Positions 14,118-15,295 of a DNA stretch of 15,295 bases are shown in pieces. Under the pieces are notes generated by a model that saw nothing but the letters and a program-made list of their open reading frames with translations, ran no database searches and had not been told where the DNA came from. The stretch's first letter is position 1; every line of letters starts with the position of its first letter. Origin of the DNA: Mollicutes bacterium. GTDB taxonomy: Bacteria > Bacillota_I > Bacilli_A > RF39 > UBA660. The stretch is taken from positions 1-15,295 of the forward strand of contig PWIL01000048.1 in the NCBI GenBank assembly GCA_003560455.1. Reading direction: 5' to 3'. A program made the translations under genes and the position numbers.

Positions 14118-14641
14118 TGTTGTATTTAATTTCCGGAAAAGCCCAAACCGGTAAAGATACCACTGCTAAAATTATTGCTGATTTAGCTAAAGAAAAAGGT
14201 TTAAAACACATTAATTTGCAAGTTAGTACTACTTTAAAAGAATATGCCAAAAACATTTCTGATTGGGATGGTAGTGAAGAAACAAAACCTCGTAAACTAT
14301 TGCAACATTTAGGAACCGAAATTATTCGCAAAGAAATAGACAATTTTTTATTTATTCGGCGCCTAGCCGAAGATATTCAAGTTTACCAAAAGTTTTTTGA
14401 TATCATAACAGTTAGTGATATACGCTTTGTATTAGAAATAGATTATTTAAAAAAACAATATGAAAATTTAATCACGATTCGTTTAGAAAGAGATACAAAT
14501 CAAAAAAGAAAATCAAAGCACCCGACTGAAATAGAACTAGATAATTATCAAGATTTTGATTACATTATAAAAAACAATGACACAGTGCATGATTTGCGTA
14601 ACAAATTAATTGCCATTTTTGAAAAAGAAACAAAATTATAA
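14117..14641 (+). CDS. P-loop kinase, dNMP kinase-like
   Basis: A 174-aa soluble protein starting just before a P-loop, ISGKAQTGKDT (Walker A, G7 to T15). The stretch RKLLQHLGTEIIRKE and the motif SDIRFVLEIDYLKKQYE followed by IRLER match the deoxynucleoside monophosphate kinase family (T4 gp1-like), where the D-R-F segment contributes to the nucleotide site. Dephospho-CoA kinase is a related alternative, but the LQxxGTExxR motif favours dNMP kinase. Its ATG overlaps the stop of the permease (TAATG) and no Shine-Dalgarno sequence precedes it, so translation probably depends on termination-reinitiation. This family is more typical of phages than of bacterial operons. No phage genes are adjacent. 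Confidence 0.7.
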   Translation: MLYLISGKAQTGKDTTAKIIADLAKEKGLKHINLQVSTTLKEYAKNISDWDGSEETKPRKLLQHLGTEIIRKEIDNFLFIRRLAEDIQVYQKFFDIITVSDIRFVLEIDYLKKQYENLITIRLERDTNQKRKSKHPTEIELDNYQDFDYIIKNNDTVHDLRNKLIAIFEKETKL

Positions 14642-14654
14642 TCAGGTATTAAAA

Positions 14655-14683
14655 TTGTCAAAAACACTAAAAAATGTTACAAT
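14655..14683 (+). promoter_or_regulatory. Promoter of ireB
   Basis: TTGTCA (14655-14660), 17-bp spacer, TGT extension, TACAAT (14678-14683). Transcription should begin near 14690, at the ribosome site AGAGGAG (14689-14695). This decides the ireB start: an upstream in-frame ATG at 14674 lies inside the promoter and would not be in the transcript. Confidence 0.85.
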
Positions 14684-14703
14684 GCGAAAGAGGAGTTGTA
14701 ATT

Positions 14704-14946
14704 ATGGATGAAACAAAAATTTTTCAAAATAATGATATTCAAGATAAACTAATTGAACAAACATTATTAGAAATTCTTGATATTTTAGAAGAGCGCGGAT
14801 ATGATCCTTATAAACAAATAGTAGGTTATTTAATGAGTGAAGATCCGGGTTATATTACTAGTCATAAAGAAGCTCGCACACGTATTTTAGCCTTTGAACG
14901 TAGTCAAATATTAGATTTTTTGGTTCGTAATCTTAATCGTTCATGA
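14704..14946 (+). CDS. ireB: IreB family regulatory phosphoprotein (YrzL/UPF0297)
   Basis: An 80-aa cytosolic protein. MDETKIF at the N-terminus, then ILEERGYDPYKQIVGYLMSEDPGYITSHKEARTRILAFERSQIL, is the full conserved core of this family. In Enterococcus IreB is phosphorylated on N-terminal threonines by the Ser/Thr kinase IreK and limits cephalosporin resistance; T4 here is in the equivalent DET context. The start is placed at 14704, not at the in-frame ATG at 14674, because AGGAG (14691-14695) lies 8 nt before 14704 and because the -10 box (14678-14683) is downstream of 14674. The gene ends in TGA. In Bacilli yrzL is usually followed by yrrK (ruvX) and yrzB; here a non-coding stretch and giant gene 3 follow. 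Confidence 0.95.
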   Translation: MDETKIFQNNDIQDKLIEQTLLEILDILEERGYDPYKQIVGYLMSEDPGYITSHKEARTRILAFERSQILDFLVRNLNRS

Positions 14947-15226
14947 AATATTTAGCTTTATATATAAATGTGAGGGTGTATTAATTAATAATTTATAATA
15001 CAAATTTTATCGATAATTACGAGGTTTAAATTAGAAATGTTAAAAATTTATAGAATAATTTGTTGTGTGAAAAAAAATTTGCTAAAAGTAGCGTTGCTAC
15101 TTTTTTTATTTGCCAATAATAGGCCTAATTTGTTTTTTGTTAGTGTTATTTTTTGCAGTGATATGACTTTAGTAATGTATTGTTTAATATTATTATAATT
15201 TTAATGATAATTTTTGAGTAAAATAT
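14947..15226. other. AT-rich intergenic region after ireB
   Basis: About 340 bases separate ireB from giant gene 3. The region holds an isolated TATAAT (14994-14999) without a convincing -35, a hairpin terminator at 15084-15107, and, beyond this segment, the giant gene 3 promoter. One open frame of 53 codons (15037-15198) runs straight through the terminator and has no good ribosome site; it is not called. No tRNA, riboswitch or relic of yrrK is recognised. Confidence 0.6.
15084..15107 (+). terminator. Hairpin terminator downstream of ireB
   Basis: Stem AAAAGTAGC (15084-15092), loop GTT, stem GCTACTTTT (15096-15104), T-run to 15107. It is 137 nt after the ireB stop, so either ireB has a long 3' tail or this ends a separate short transcript. 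The inverted repeat with A and T flanks could also work in the opposite direction. Confidence 0.8.
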
Positions 15227-15255
15227 TAGACAAATTAAAAGAAAAGTGATAAAAT
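15227..15255 (+). promoter_or_regulatory. Promoter of giant gene 3
   Basis: TAGACA (15227-15232), 17-bp spacer, TGA extension and TAAAAT (15250-15255). The preceding ATAT and the following TTAGTATAG match the upstream regions of giant genes 2 and 1. The spacer's A tract is interrupted (AAAAGAAAA), unlike in the other copies. Confidence 0.85.
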
Positions 15256-15287
15256 TTAAATTAGTATAGAATATTATAGGAGGATTT

Positions 15288-15295
15288 ATGGGAAA
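15288..15295 (+). CDS. 5' end of a third giant surface-protein gene (partial)
   Basis: Only ATGGGAAA is present, encoding Met-Gly and the start of a Lys or Asn codon. It is the same as the first eight bases of giant gene 2, and the 13 bases AGGAGGATTTATG across its ribosome site and start are identical to those before giant gene 2. With the matching promoter, this makes a third family member very likely, though its domains cannot be seen. Confidence 0.8.

Noticed and set aside
14089..14343. Minus-strand open frame at the permease/kinase junction
   Set aside because: Both forward genes have strong family motifs across this span; the reverse frame is a shadow.
14674..14946. Longer ireB reading from the ATG at 14674
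   Set aside because: The -10 box TACAAT (14678-14683) lies downstream of that ATG, and the proper ribosome site and family N-terminus match a start at 14704.
14944..14946. Mycoplasma-type code (TGA as Trp)
   Set aside because: Tryptophan is TGG throughout the genes read here, no in-frame TGA occurs within them, and ireB ends at TGA exactly where its family ends.
15037..15198. 53-codon open frame MLKIYRIICC... after ireB
   Set aside because: It runs through a terminator hairpin, has only a weak GAGG 12 nt upstream, and its composition simply follows the AT-rich DNA.

Overview
The window comes from a low-GC, walled, Gram-positive-type bacterium, most likely an uncultured member of the Bacillota (Bacilli side, possibly near the Mollicutes-like lineages). 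The evidence is strong AT bias, AGGAGG ribosome sites, sigma-A-type promoters with extended -10 (TGN) elements, an IreB/YrzL protein, a secreted M23 peptidoglycan hydrolase, and tryptophan encoded by TGG with one gene ending in TGA (standard code 11). No lineage can be fixed without a search.

Layout. Positions 1-19 hold the first codons of a leftward gene, divergent from the rest. Positions 204-4592 and 4685-9979 encode two giant paralogous surface proteins (1462 and 1764 aa). Each has a 20-residue cytoplasmic tail, one membrane segment, an RsgI-like juxtamembrane domain containing the DINPS motif, a beta-rich spacer, a gametolysin-like (M11) zinc metalloprotease, then 8 or 12 divergent InlB-type B-repeats with a conserved cysteine pair, and a C-terminal Ig-like domain. 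A third family member starts at 15288 and runs off the window with the same promoter, ribosome site and first codons. Between copies 2 and 3 lie frr (ribosome recycling factor), an apparently cytosolic trypsin-like protease, an operon of M23 hydrolase / AI-2E-type permease / dNMP kinase-like protein, and ireB.

Regulation. All three giant genes and frr carry the same promoter design: [T/A]GGACA- or TAGACA-type -35, exactly 17 bp spacer, TGN plus TAnAAT -10. Three of the four spacers contain an A8-A9 run. Hairpin-plus-T-run terminators follow giant genes 1 and 2, frr, and (at some distance) ireB.

How the parts may fit (inference). The giant proteins look like membrane-tethered extracellular proteases on long disulfide-stapled stalks. 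In known RsgI proteins the homologous domain cleaves itself at Asn-Pro and stays non-covalently associated, so these proteins may be releasable from the membrane. They lack the cytoplasmic anti-sigma domain, so the signalling half has been lost or replaced. The most notable content of the window is this expanding family of RsgI-domain/M11/B-repeat proteins placed among core genes, with repeat arrays and promoters that look prone to recombination or slippage.
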